A stretch of 64,000 bases of DNA from Ustilaginoidea virens (taxonomy: Eukaryota; Ascomycota; Sordariomycetes; Hypocreales; Clavicipitaceae). This document shows positions 24,573 to 36,699 of the stretch, one piece after another. The notes under the pieces are model-generated. The model searched no databases. It saw only the letters and a list, made by a program, of their open reading frames with translations, and had not been told where the DNA came from. A program made the position numbers and the translations under genes. Within the stretch, counting starts at the first letter, position 1. Every line of letters starts with the position of its first letter. The stretch is from contig NC_057318.1 of the NCBI RefSeq assembly GCF_000687475.1, positions 2,728,001 through 2,792,000 on the forward strand, written 5' to 3'.

Positions 24573-25277
24573 TGTCAATTTTGCCCTGGTATGGGGTGAT
24601 GTCGCGGTGTGTGGAGAAGAAAAAGAAGCCGAAAAGTCCAGTTGTTGAGACGTGCACTAGCCAAACCCACGTTCACACGCCGCAAGTCAGGGTTGACCCA
24701 ATTGGATCAGCAAAGTGGTCTATCAAAGTTCATTTTCTATACAGCGCCATACTTTCGAATTCAAGGTCTTTCGAGTCCACAGGTATGAGACAAGCAGAAT
24801 TACAACTTGCTTGCCTTGCCTTGCCTTGCCTTGTCTACAGCTAGCCAGTTTGTTTCATCTCACAGCGCTGTCTTGGGTGCATACAGACACAAACAAGAAG
24901 GGTGTTTCCCGTGCCCACAATAAGTCGTATTCCACAGTTCTGCCAGGCGATCGACGTTTCAGAGAAATTTCAGATATAAGGTTGAGAGCATTCAAACAGC
25001 GGAGAAAACAGGAACAATGTTTGACTCATTATCGTATTCAATTCGTGCAAGTGCCCCGACATGACCTAGCAAGGTAAATACGCGTCTAAGCTCAATGCAG
25101 GGCTGTTGAGCTGAGCTGGACAACTTGGGTGAAGAGTTTGATACTTGACCTGCGCAGTGTTCCAATTTCTTTCATGCCTAGAAGCGGGATTTGCCCGACA
25201 GTAATCCGTACATTGTGAAGGAAGTAAGAAAACCTCTGTACTCGTTGCTGCAGAAGTCATGTAGTTTCTCAACAAAC
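24573..25277. other. Intergenic region between WHIM-type and HNH genes
   Basis: No gene is supported. A short TTGCC tandem repeat lies at about 24,811-24,833. It contains the promoter of the WHIM-type gene and the 3' end of the HNH gene. Confidence 0.5.
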
Positions 25278-26651
25278 TCATTCTTCCTCTGAATAGTCCT
25301 TTTCCACAGAATCTTTCTCCGAATAATCTTCCTCATCAGGATTCTCTTCTAGGTCTGTCTTTGTCTCTGCAGCTTCCACAGCCTCCAACACTAGACGTGC
25401 GGCTTGGTCGGCTTCCTCCTTGGTTAACTCTAGTTCTGCAGTCTCAAAGCCATTTCCTTTAATCCAACTATTAACTACCTCTATGTCGGTAGTTTCGAAA
25501 TGAGTAGCGATGGCAAGTAGCATAGACTTTCGCATATAAGGCCCTGGAGTTGGAAAGGGACGTTGGTCGTAATACCGGGCCCAGATGGTTTCCCATCCAC
25601 GTCGCTTCAAGTCTTTAATTCGGATCAAGGCCATTATAAAATGGAAGTAAAGGAAACGAGAAACTGGTCGGTTCTCGTTTAAAAAAGTCAGTTCCTTGCC
25701 ATCTAGCTCCCGCGCGTGGAATTCAGGACAGATTAGTGATTTCCGGATATCGTCTGAGATTAATTCGGTTCGCCATCTCGTGATAGGCGTTTCCATTGGA
25801 TCAACTGGTATAATGACTAAGTGGTGACTGTCAAACCAGCCCTTAATGTGACGTGACAAAAGAAGTGCATTACCCGGCCGATTGAGGGATTCCGCCCTTG
25901 AACCAAATAGTATTTCACCAATACTTGATGAATCGAGAAAAAAGGGCACAATATGAGCGGCTTTGATGTCGTCTTCTGGATGCCAGCAACCGCTGACATG
26001 GCACCAGGCACCACCAATTCCGTCCAGGTCATGGTCAATAATCCTAGCTTTATAGTATGTCAGAGCATTGGCACGCCATTCAGAAGGCCGCCGTCGTTTG
26101 CCCTGGCCTTGCCCATCCGACTTCCTGTAAAGTGCTAAAAGGCATTCTGAGACGGCATTGCATCGTGGATCTAATAGTCGTATTTTTCCAACGTCTTGTT
26201 GAAGCCGAACCTTTTTCTTCTGATGCATCCAAAGTTGATCTCCAGCAGAGAAATAGCGACGGGTTAAAGTTCTGTTTTGTTCATCTGCTTCTTTGGCTGG
26301 AAGCAGGCCAGCATTCCTTTTCATGAGGACAATTTTTCGTTCCAGCTGGATTTTTTCTTTTTTTTTCGAGGCAAGAGTAATACCCAGGATTGATAACTCT
26401 AGGTTTTGCTTCAGATCTGGCTCAGGTTGTGGCTCATCGGGTTTTGTCTCTGGATAAACTTGTTGCGAGAGAATCTGAAACTTTTTCTCTAGGCTTTCTA
26501 ATTCAAGGCCTGCGTTGTAGTGCTGAGCTTTTATTGTCGACATGTCTGGAGGCGATGGCCCTGGACTTTGCCCAGGCGAAGATGATTTGGAATCCATTTT
26601 TGGTGATGGATAATTGATGAGTTTGCGGGAAGACAGCGCAGTGCTGGACAT
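25278..26651 (-). CDS. HNH_2 nuclease-domain protein, fungal
   Basis: Single exon, up to 457 residues; ATGs a little downstream could also be the start (residue 19). After a Ser/Pro-rich N terminus comes a heptad-rich helical region (about 45-170), then an HNH_2-type core: WCHVSGCWHPEDDIKAAHIVP at about 220-240, then RPGNALLLSRHIKGWFD, where the AHIVP histidine and the following N and H fit the HNH endonuclease fold used in restriction-like and phage proteins. In filamentous fungi such proteins form large, variable families of unknown function. The C terminus is strongly acidic (repeats of DYSE). It lacks introns, and third codon positions are more A/T than in the neighbours, which may point to a different history. 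Nuclease activity is inferred. Confidence 0.75.
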   Translation of the reverse strand: MSSTALSSRKLINYPSPKMDSKSSSPGQSPGPSPPDMSTIKAQHYNAGLELESLEKKFQILSQQVYPETKPDEPQPEPDLKQNLELSILGITLASKKKEKIQLERKIVLMKRNAGLLPAKEADEQNRTLTRRYFSAGDQLWMHQKKKVRLQQDVGKIRLLDPRCNAVSECLLALYRKSDGQGQGKRRRPSEWRANALTYYKARIIDHDLDGIGGAWCHVSGCWHPEDDIKAAHIVPFFLDSSSIGEILFGSRAESLNRPGNALLLSRHIKGWFDSHHLVIIPVDPMETPITRWRTELISDDIRKSLICPEFHARELDGKELTFLNENRPVSRFLYFHFIMALIRIKDLKRRGWETIWARYYDQRPFPTPGPYMRKSMLLAIATHFETTDIEVVNSWIKGNGFETAELELTKEEADQAARLVLEAVEAAETKTDLEENPDEEDYSEKDSVEKDYSEEE

Positions 26652-28050
26652 ATATATTTTTCTGGTTAAGCTTAGTAATCAACCTTTTTTAACAGTAAGC
26701 TTACCTTTTCCCGTGCAGGCTACTTTGAAAACAGTCGTTAAGGTTCGAAGCGAAGAGAGACGAGAGACGTTAAAAAATGGGGGGCGTGCAGCATTGTCTG
26801 CAGTGGATGATGCCTGGTTGAAAAGATGTCCTCGTCGAAGTTTGGTGCAGGAATAAGAGCATAATAATAATAACAGAAAGAAAGAGCAAAGAGAAGAGAA
26901 ACGGATCCAGCTCCTTCCCTTGAAAAAGAAGCAAACTAGCAAAAAGGCGTCGTGACGTCAGCGAGAGCCCATTGTCATCTGGACATGATTTCATATGTGA
27001 CCGATTTCCACGGCCCATAATACTATTGTGGGAGTTGAGAGGGCCAAAATGCTGCAGTCGACAACGATATAGCATGAAAAGACCAACAAAGAATTGGTCG
27101 TTTTCTTCTTGGTTCTATTTGGCGTATCCTTTCCAGAATATTCGCTTTTCACTGCCACTTGCGATTATTTGACTCAAGCTTGAGGTGGGCCTTGGATACT
27201 CGGGCTCAAGAGTCATTTCAGTCTCTTTGTAGCCATATTTTCGGCGGGAGTTATTGTGCAAACATTGGGCCGTGATGTCTGATCTCGGAATCACCAAAGA
27301 AGGTTTTGCTTGACATTGAAGTCAGGACTGAATCTGGTTAGCGTCGATGGAAAGATAGAGCATACTAGGGAGAGGAAAGACAACAGAACAGCACAATTTG
27401 TCCTCCACTTAAAAGGAACGTCATATTCTCGCTAACAGATTTCTTCAATTACCTGTCCCGTGTGGTGACAAGATGAGGCATGTGCCCCAGACTTGACGTG
27501 CAGCCAGGAGTGATTTCGCTTCATTAAGAGACAAATGGAGGGAGCACAGTGGGCGGATAAAGCAGGAGCTTAGCTCAAGTGGGAAAGCGCAAACATAGAG
27601 ATGAAAGCATCCTGGAGGTTTGGGCAATAGGTATGCAGTTCACTCTGAGGGCTGATTGATGATACTTGACTGGTTGTTATTCGTCCACGACTCTATGCGT
27701 TGCCATACATCCGTTTTGGCTTTTGTCCTCAATCACTCTGGTTGATCCGTAACTCCATGCGTGGGGCAGCCACCCAGAAAGCTTTGCCCCAAATCCGGCT
27801 AACTTCCCGCTCGCTTGCAGCAGGCTCCGCTTCAAGATCACGTGCTCAGGGCTCCTCCAGCTATCGAATGGTGCCGCACACAAAAAATTGTCATCAAAGT
27901 GTGCACGTTACGCCTCCTCTGTCAAAACACCAAGCGGCGGGAGCCAGGTAAATTCCACCCTAACACCAAAGCCTTCGGGTTGGCGAAACACTGACAACAA
28001 GTGCTGCAACAGTTAACTCGAACGATTGCATCGACCCCTCACGAACCGCC
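26652..28050. other. 1.4-kb intergenic region before uL2
   Basis: I find no gene, RNA or repeat with support. It carries the divergent promoters of the HNH gene (-) and of uL2 (+). An ATA/AAT run lies at about 26,858-26,872. The short open frames have no splice partners or recognisable motifs. Confidence 0.5.
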
Positions 28051-29076
28051 ATGGGTAGAGTTATTCGCAACCAGCGCAAGGGACGTGGATCCATCTTCAG
28101 TCAGTACTACGGCGACTCTTGCTCGACATCGGCGTTCGACGACGACCGAGGAAATATGGCATAACTAACCATGTTTCATAGCGGCCAACACGCGCTTAAA
28201 CAAGGCTCCGGCCAAGTTTCGTACTCTTGATTATGCCGAGCGTCATGGCTACGTTCGTGGTGTAGTCAAGGACATCATCCACGACCCTGGTTTGTCTCGC
28301 TATTCACTACCCACTACCCGGCAAAGGAAGCGAGCGTTCGAGACATGTTTTTTTTTTTTTTTTAAGTTGACCTGTATCGGCTGACGATGGATTCTTTTTG
28401 CTGCAGGTCGTGGCGCCCCCCTTGCCAAGGTCACCTTCCGCCACCCTTACAAATTCAAGCAAGTCTCCGAGACCTTCATTGCCAACGAGGGCATGTATAC
28501 TGGTCAATTTATCTACGCGGGAAAGAAGGCTGCTTTAACCGTCGGAAACATCCTGCCTATCGGTGAGATGCCTGAAGGCACCGTCGTTTCTAATGTTGAG
28601 GAGAAGATTGGTGATCGTGGTGCTCTGGGCCGTACCTCTGGAGGCTACATCACCGTGATTGGCCACAATCCTGATGAGGGCAAGACTCGTGTCAAGCTTC
28701 CTTCTGGTGCCAAGAAGGTTATCCATTCCTCTTCCCGTGGCATGATTGGCATCGTTGCCGGTGGTGGTCGTACCGACAAGCCTCTCTTGAAGGCTTCTCG
28801 TGCTAAGCACAAGTTTGCCGTCAAGCGCAACAGCTGGCCCAAGACTCGTGGCGTTGCCATGAATCCTGTGGACCATCCTCACGGTGGTGTACGTGATTTC
28901 CAAAAGACTAGGATTCAAATGTTGATCTGGGATGCTGACAAGTTGCACAGGGTAACCACCAACACATTGGTAAGGCTTCTACCATTTCTCGATACGCCGC
29001 TCAGGGTCAGAAGGCTGGCCTTATTGCTGCCAGAAGGACGGGTCTGTTGCGTGGTACTCAAAAGACGAAGGAGTAA
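28051..29076 (+). CDS. RPL2: 60S ribosomal protein L2/L8 (uL2)
   Basis: Large-subunit protein near the peptidyl-transferase centre. Exons 28051-28099, 28182-28289, 28407-28888 and 28951-29076 join in phase and give 254 residues, exactly the fungal length. It begins [11 protein letters not shown] and contains the near-universal [18 protein letters not shown], here interrupted by intron 3 between HGG and GNH; the histidine in this region is important for peptidyl transfer. It ends in [10 protein letters not shown]. Intron 2 (28290-28406) contains a run of about 20 T. Genes of this kind are normally highly expressed; the sequence shows no specific control site that I can name. Confidence 0.97.
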
Positions 29077-30096
29077 GGAGCTGGAATTCTTGGTCTCATT
29101 GGGATGGTGTTTAAGTGGCTTGCGTGCATCTATTCTTGATGGTACTGCTGCGGGCAGGAGTCTGGTAGCTCAGAAAGCAAGTACTTTGGCATTTGGCGTA
29201 CACAAAAAAATATCTTGGTTTCCTCTGCTACGTACCTGGGAGACGAACCAGACGACGTGAACCTTCAACAAGATTTGGGGCGGCAACTCTGAGGACAAAA
29301 CATGCCGTAATTCAGCTATAATCTAAGCTACCCAAGAAGCAAGACGAAAAATATGAAATATTTTGTCAAACCACCCCATGAATATGTGCCATTGTGTTCT
29401 CACGCGCTGCCCTCTCTCTTTCTCTCTCACCTTTTTTTTTTTTTTTTTTAAAAAAAATCAGTTTGGGGAAGAGGGTGTTGTGAAGGGGGGGCTTTTATTG
29501 GATCACATTCTGGAGATGATCATCGACACAGAAGGCTTCATATTCAGCCTGATTTCAGTCCCGTTCACCTGCTTGAAAGACAACTGGGGAAGTGAAAATT
29601 GCGTCGGGAGCCTAATGGATTAATCCACTTTCCGTACAGGACACGTGATTATGTATAAAGTCTTCTCTTGAATTATTACTATTATCATTCTTAAGTTACA
29701 CTAGGGCTATTTAAGTCTAAATAACATATATTGTACCGAAGAAAAGCTTCCCTGCGAAAATAAAAACTGCGCGCCTAGTACTAAGTCTTCTGTGATGAAA
29801 TATAAGCGTGACTGGTATAGGGTGATCTAGTAGGGGTAGTCCTCAATAGGAGGAAGGAACACAGTCTCTCGTCACGCATTGAGCTTCAAGTCGTCCACAC
29901 TCGCAGCTTGCACCCCGCCGCGCCGCAATTTTGTCTCGTCTCTTGTCCAGTAATCTGACTGCCCCTCCTATTTCCCCTCCACATTCTGTGGTCACTCTTG
30001 GACTTGTTAAAACTCCGTCCGACTCATAAACCTACCCAGATCGTGTTTTGGCTTTCCCACTCGTTGCAGACGACTTTACATACCTGCACATTTAAA
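29077..30096. other. Intergenic region between uL2 and adenosine kinase
   Basis: It contains the uL2 3' UTR, a T18-A8 run at 29,432-29,457, and the adenosine kinase promoter. No gene is supported. A CACGTG lies at 29,641-29,646. Confidence 0.5.
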
Positions 30097-31661
30097 ATGG
30101 CTTCAACAAAGGAATATGGTCTCCTCTGCCTGGAGAACCCTCTTCTCGGTATGTTTCCGTCGACGGTGGCCCCCCTCCCTCCCGGCCGCCGCCCATTGAC
30201 ACTTGTGTCTTGGGGTTTCCCTCCTTCCCCATGCTGTTGCCATGCTGTACAATGGCATGTTATCTATATTGAAACGTTTGGCTGAGCTGACCATGGCTGA
30301 TTGTACCTTCACGCTCCAGACATTCAGGCTGTTGGCGACGATGCGCTCCTCGAAAAGTATGGTCTCAAGGCCAACGATGCCATTCTTGCTGAGGAGAAGC
30401 ACCTCCCCCTCTTCGAAGATCTCCTCAACAACTTTGACGCCAAATTAATTGCTGGGGGTGCTGCTCAAAACTCGGCTCGCGGAGCCCAGTACATGCTGCC
30501 ACCAAACAGCGTTGTTTACCTCGGCGGTGCCGGTGACGACAAGTACTCGGCCATCATGCACGACGCCGTCAAGGCTGCCGGCCTGCGTGTCGAGTACCGT
30601 GTTGACCCTGAGAAAAATACTGGCCGCTGCGGTGTTGTCATCACCGGACACAATCGCAGCTTGTGCACTGATCTTGGCGCCGCCAATCACTACGACTTGG
30701 ACCACTTGAAGAAACCCGAGATTTGGAGTCTCGTTGAGAAGGCCGAGGTGTACTACATCGGTGGCTACCACTTCACTGGTAAGCTTCAACAGCCAAAGAG
30801 CCCACCCATGGATTGATATCCCCACGTCGACTCAGAAGTAACCGACTATATGCATCTCCCGTACAGTCTGCCCCCCTGCCATCATGGAGCTCGCCAAGCA
30901 AGCCGCAGAGAAGAACAAGGTCTTTGTCTTGTCCTTGTCCGCGCCCTTTATTCCCCAGTTCTTCAAGGAAGTCGTTGACGCTAGCGCCCCCTACTGGGAC
31001 TATGTCATTGGCAATGAGACTGAAGCTGCTGCCTACGCCGAGTCGCACGAGCTTCCTTCCAAGAAGCCAAAGGACGTCTGCAAGCATCTCGCCAACCTTC
31101 CCAAGGAGAACAAGAAGCGAAAGCGTGTTGCCATCGTTACCCAGGGCACTGAACCTACCTTGGTCGCGGTGCAGGGTGAAGATGAGGTCAAGGAATTCCC
31201 TGTCCACGCCATCGCCAAGGAGCAGATCAACGACACCAACGGTGCTGGCGATGCATTTGCCGGCGGCCTCTTGGCTGGTATCATGCAGGGCAAGGACCTC
31301 GCCACTAGTGTCGACATGGGACAGTGGCTCGCCAGACTGAGCATCCAGCAGCTTGGGCCCTCGTAAGTTTTCTTTTATTTTCTCATTGCATTTGTCATCC
31401 TCAGCCATATCGTTTGCTACCACTACCTCATCAAACATACAAGATGATTATCCTTGATTGATATGCCTCTGCTACACCATATCTCTCTCATTTTACGTTC
31501 ATATGGGATACGGCCAGCATTCAAAACTTGCTGCCTCTCCAACGCCTAGAGTATCTTCCTCCAAACCGGTGGATGGGCTTCAATATTGAGCATTGACTGA
31601 TACCCTTCGTCAATACAGGTATCCCTTCCCAAAGCAGACCTATACTGCCTCTTCTTCTTAA
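30097..31661 (+). CDS. ADO1: Adenosine kinase (PfkB family)
   Basis: Phosphorylates adenosine to AMP with ATP, salvaging the nucleoside and clearing the adenosine formed in the S-adenosylmethionine cycle; cytosolic. Exons 30097-30148, 30320-30778, 30867-31362 and 31619-31661 join in phase; 349 residues, the family norm. Motifs: GGAAQNSARGAQYML and GAGDDKYS near the N terminus (substrate side), and the PfkB signature NDTNGAGDAFAGG with the catalytic aspartate at about residue 299. The last intron is unusually long (256 bases) and the last exon adds only the final 15 codons or so, ending YTASSS, including a conserved YPFPKQTY. If that intron were kept, translation would stop at once (TCG TAA). 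Confidence 0.95.
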
Positions 31662-32416
31662 CCATTATTTCAAGGCAAAAATGAGATTCCTACCGGAACA
31701 AGGAATGTAGTTTGTCGTTGAGGGCTGAAAGGGAAACGGTTTCAACAACGGCGCCTTGAATACGTGGCAAAAGGTAAAAGAAAAAAAAAGGAATTGGGAG
31801 AAAAAATATGAAAAGGGCCCCCAGAAGTTGTGGCTCTCCTCGTATAGCGATTCGGTATCCTCCACGAACCAATTATTTGTTTTATTTTCGACTTGAGCTC
31901 ATGAAAGATAAAATAGACAAGATTGCTGCTGCTGCTGCAAAAAAAAAAATCGCAGCTCAAGTGTTTTGCAGTCCATCTGCTGTCGTCTTACGCTGGGGGA
32001 TGGTGTGAGTATCGCTTCTTCTGGAGAAAAGCTACCGTGTATATACCTACCTACCTCTAGGTAGGTCGGTACTCGAATCTGAAAAGATGTATGCAGTCAA
32101 TCAAAATCCAGCTGCATTGGCTAGAGCGCGTCTCGATTTGCGACTTGCACGGACTAGGTTGGATGCTGGTAAGATAAGCGCAGCACGACACCTGCTACGC
32201 AGGGGCTATTGTTGGCTGAGTCGTGGGTTCGTCAGCTCCGCGTGTTTTGTTTGCGTAGATGAAAAGAACTAAATCGAGCCTTGAGAAGAATGAGTTCCAT
32301 CACTTGGTGCTACCATTGTAATAGGCTGCCTGCAAAATGGCATCGTTGTAAGTAGACGTGGTTTGGTCCATCTGGAACTGCCTCGCCGTGCTGCCAACGT
32401 ATGAGGGACTCGCAAG
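31662..32416. other. 3' region between convergent genes
   Basis: Between adenosine kinase (+) and the Est1-like gene (-). It contains a TACCTA patch at 32,042-32,072 and a TGC repeat followed by an A-run at about 31,923-31,949. No gene is supported. Confidence 0.5.
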
Positions 32417-35266
32417 TCATGCCGCTTGTGAGTCACCAGGACCAGTTCCCAATCCAAGCCCGAGGCCATTTGCTGGCGTGCCTTGATACAAGCTGCTAGG
32501 ATGGGAAAAGCCAGATGTCCCGGTTGAGGGAGGGGCACGATCCAGGGCTCGTGTTCCCCAAGGGAAGTCGGCAGGGCCATTATTCTGCGACAACTTTTGA
32601 CTTTCCGCCCACTGAGTGAATGGAGAGCTGCGAGGAACAGTGGTTCCGGAGAAAGTGTGAGGAAGATTGTTTCCGCGTACGCTTGATTCCGCAGCAAAAA
32701 GGGAAGGACTGCTGAAGTGGCGCGTGTTCCGCTGCTCATTACTATTGACCAAGGAGGCGCACTGATTTCTCCCGGGAGTTGCGAAAGGGTCGTCAAAAAG
32801 GTTAGAGAAAGGCGAGGAGTGTTTTGGGGACTGATGGGGGCTACATTGCGCTGAGAAGGCTGCTTGACCACTTGACGGTTGGCTATCCTTGGCAGGGTCT
32901 GGTTTGGGAGTATTGAACCATGCCCAAGGAAGTTGCGCAAACTTCCCAGACGGCACGGAGCCAGCAGGGCTGGGCTCTGTTTGAAAGGAACCCAGTATTT
33001 CGTTTGCGGTATTGGTATGCATTCCGTAGGATGATTCATTCGACGAAGAGCCTTGACGGTGGTGCGATTGTGGAGTCGGAGGCTTGAGGAAGGGCGTGAG
33101 CATGTTTATCACTGTGTTTTCCGCTTCGTCAACATGGTCGCTACGCAATATATCGTCATGGGGGGTCATCGATTGTAGTTGGTGGTAAGCAGAAGCAGGG
33201 CGCAAATTACGGACAGGCTGATCTTGTCCATTAAAAATTGCCGCTTTGTCGGGATGGCCAGCAACTTGATTGTCTGCAGCAATAGGGTTTCCCCTAGAAG
33301 CCGTATTTGATGCCTCCACGACAACAGGAGTTGCATTGAGCAAATTAGTCGAGGGAGTATGCTCGGGACGATGTTCAAAAACAAGCCAGTTATCAATAAT
33401 TCCATGCGACAGGGGAAACGTATCCTCGTCAGCAAAATGGTACGCGCAGCGAAGGATGTCCAGGACTCTGGCTAGACTTTCATGCGCAAGGTCCAATCGG
33501 GAGCTGGAGATTTCCAGGTAAGTCTTGGGAGTGCCATCTTCACGGCAGAAGCATCGACAAGGTTCGGGAATATTGTGTTCTGCTAACGGCCGAAATCCTC
33601 GGATCTCCAGATCTTCAGAGAGAAGGTAAGGGCATGACGCCAGGGATTCTTGGTTGTAGGTAAAGACACACAGCAGCGTGAATACCTTGGCAAGATTCTG
33701 GACTAAAGCTGGCGCGAGTTCCTCGAGCATTTGAAGGCCGGCGCAAACTTCTGATCGACAAGCCGCGAGCCACATACAGTACAGTCGCAAGACCGGTAGA
33801 AGCGCCTCCACAACAGCTGTGATGTTGGCTGTTTTTGTGGGCACAGTGTCCCCTCCCTCATCAGACATGGCCTCCTTGAGCTCGATTTCGAAAGCAGCAC
33901 AAAAATGGGATACAAACAAAGCGTTGAAGCGAAGAGTAAAATGATAAAACCGAAGAGAATTTAAAGACTGTGATTCTGTTATAGCGTCAGCGACTAGATG
34001 AATCATGACAAGCCCAGGAGAGAACATCTCATATTCCGTATTTTTCACGAACCTGCATAGTTGGTAGCAGCAATATGATGGGCAGACATATTAACGAGCG
34101 CCATTTTGAGCAAAGTATTTGTTGACTTCTCAATGTGGCAGGCCATCTCCAGTCGGTGCATAATCTCGCCTTCTAGCTCCGCTTGCTGGTGGAATTTCTC
34201 GCCTTTGTAAAAGAGGGCATGCAGCCTGACAAACCACATAGAAAACGCGTCTTGCGCCGTCGCTGCGTTGTGCCGTGATTTGGACGAGTTGGGCAGCTGA
34301 AGAGACTTGAATTCGAGTTCGAGGTTGGATTGTGCATTTGGATGAGGTGACTCGACAGCCCATGCCCGATAAAAATGGTAGACGATATCGAGATGGTTTC
34401 CTTGGTCAAGATGCACAATACCCATCTGATGATGGGCGTAGCCGGAATGAGGCTTTATATGATGCGCAAGGCTGTAGTACGTCAAAGCAGTCTCATAGCC
34501 AGAATTCTTATGTCTTGCCTGAGTCCTGTACCGAGACAGATCGCCGATGCGCAATAGAGTTGAATGGCATGACTTCAAAACCATGGCCTGTAATTTGGCC
34601 GGAATGGGGCTGATCTGGTCCACACTGTCCATCTGCTCCACGTCGATTCCTTGGGCAACCCTCCTGAGTTCTGGGACGTCATAACGTGCAGCCAAGCGCT
34701 GTATGTATCCTTTGTAGAACTTTTGCGCCACACGGAGGAAGTTGTTGTATGACTTTTCCAACTTTCGTCTCTCGACGGTATGGGAGGAATGCTTGAGCCG
34801 GCTCTGGATTCGTCGGTATTCCGTGTTGATGGAAGTATGTGAGGTCCACAATGCTTCCTCCGAGTTTTCTTTGACAGCATATGCGAAATCCAGAAATATG
34901 GTGTGAACGAAAGCCAAGCGAAATCTGATAAGACATTGTGTTAGGAAGGCGAAACCAAAACACGCAAGGGATCGCATCGGCTGAGTATACTTTTCCAACA
35001 GGCCTTCGATGGCCTCGAACTGCGAAATATCGATTCCCAACGTAGTTTCGGCTTGCAATTTCTCAAGGTGCTTCAGCAGGTGCTTTCTCATCTTCAATGC
35101 TTGACTAAAAGGATTACCATCCGTCAATATGGCTTGGACATGGATGAAGCCCCAACAATGCCAACATGGAGTTGGGCAGGCTGGCTAGCCTCCTTGAAAG
35201 TGCTGACTAGAGAGGGATTCCGACTTACTGCCAGTACTGGCTAGCCTGAGAAGTAGCTGTGGCCAT
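32417..35266 (-). CDS. Est1/Ebs1/SMG7-like protein
   Basis: Three exons: 35229-35266, 34053-35104 and 32417-33975, about 882 residues; the phases agree at both introns (GTAAGT/TTTAG; GTTCGT/AACAG with CTGAC branch). The N-terminal half is a 14-3-3-like and TPR-type helical domain of the telomerase-activating Est1 family: SINTEYRRIQSRL, then SLAHHIKPHSGYAHHQMGIVHLDQGNHLDIVYHFYRAWAVESPHPNAQ with a characteristic spacing, and LRFYHFTLRFNALFVSHF after the second junction. The C-terminal third is disordered, rich in Ser/Pro/Asn, with no PIN domain, so it resembles SMG7/Ebs1 more than SMG6. Those proteins act in nonsense-mediated mRNA decay; telomere work is known for yeast Est1. Which role applies here is open. 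The first exon has only 12 codons and two bases. Confidence 0.85.
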
Positions 35267-36699
35267 CTTGACGAGTGCTTGGACGTGCTTGCCGGGGCCT
35301 TGCACAGTCGGCTTGTTGGTATTGAATCTCAGGCAAATGCCTTTGGGTTGCAAGGATATCAGCGTGGAGGTTTTTGTAAACTCATACTCCTCGAGATCGG
35401 AACGCCACCAAAGCAATGAAGTTCCCGCAGGGTCAAGCCACCCATAGGCCGAAAGCTCGGCGAACAGGGAGGGACGGTACCAGGCTCGGCTTGTGGAAGT
35501 TTTCTTGCTGCGCCGAGGAGGAAATCATTGGAGAGGATGGCAGTTCTGACGAACAGCTCAAAAGGGATCAGGTAGGAGGAGAAATGAACGAAGACGGCCA
35601 CCCGAAGTTTGGGAATATCGAACGCGCCGTGTCGAGAATCGGAATGATCAAAAGGTGAGCCAAATACGAGGGTAAAGTAAAAGGTGAACCGAACCGCAGC
35701 TGAACCCCTCAAGGTGACGACGAACAGGCGAGAAATCGGGCGCTGGGAATTCTTCGGCAGCACCAGAGATTTAAATAGGACGCCTCCACTTTTCATTTAT
35801 TACCAGACTTGTTCTGGTTGGGAGCCTCACTAATGATCACAAGTTAAACTTTGAATTGGAGGTCTGGACAGCGATTTGACATTTCCTCCGTGCTTCGAGA
35901 CAAAACAAAACTCCGGGCAAGTGGAGGTGTGAAGTGAAGCCAGAGGGTCGAGGTTAAGTCTTGAAAATCGCTGCTGAGCATGATCAATCTCGAGAGATTT
36001 ACCAGGTAGAGATCTATAAGTTTTGTTTGTTTATATGCTTTGCTTTGCCTACATTATTAGCCAATCCATTTTTTCTACTAAGTGAGCATTATCTTGACGC
36101 ATTTTCAAGATGTGATTGACCTTATCTCTGATTCGGGGGTGAAGCGGGGTGAAGCTCACACTCTATCATCAGTCATATGTATTCCGAACTTGCAATAGCG
36201 GTGTGGCAAGGCCCCTCCACCAGGTACCATGGAAGTAGGTTAGGTGCCTGTCTTATATAAGGTAGGTACCGACCTGTCATCTGTAGGTATCGAAATACCT
36301 TAGGCACCTAGTAGGTTTAGGTAAGGAACCTAGGAGGACTTAAGGTACATGTAGCTGCGTCTCGCCTGCGATAATCAAGAATACGGCACGACGATGTGAA
36401 CGAGGCCCATCCCGCCTCAATCAAACTTCAAAGTCTCCGGTAAAGTCTGGGCCCGGGCTTACTTATCTGATTCTTTCGGTTCCCAAAAGACTTGTACGCG
36501 AGCTTTCCTATTATTCTTCAGCGACACTCTACACTCGCGGTTACAACTTACCGTCGCCATTGCGGCGGCGTCTCCGTCTTGTGCTATCGTGCTGCTGTTT
36601 TTACCTTCCACCGCCTCGACATCGACATAAACTCACCAGAGACTCGTGGCTGCTTCACCCAAAAGAGTAATACTGCACCCCGTCAAGTCCTTTTTGAGA
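35267..36699. other. Divergent intergenic region, Est1-like and zinc-finger genes
   Basis: This 1.4-kb space holds two promoters. A 145-codon open frame on the minus strand (35,359-35,796) has no family signal and probably lies in the Est1-like 5' leader. A dense TACCTA/TAGGTA patch spans about 36,228-36,349. Confidence 0.5.
36228..36349. repeat. TACCTA/TAGGTA micro-repeat cluster
   Basis: The words TAGGTA, GGTACC, TACCTTAGG and CCTAGTAGG overlap over about 120 bases. It is the same word family as in other intergenic patches of this window, here about 350-470 bases upstream of the zinc-finger gene. Confidence 0.65.

Noticed and set aside
30773..31438. 221-codon open frame on the minus strand
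   Set aside because: Antisense to adenosine kinase exon 3 with the PfkB signature; no independent motif.
35359..35796. 145-codon minus-strand frame upstream of the Est1-like gene
   Set aside because: Overlaps the first exon of the supported gene in another frame and has no recognisable motif.
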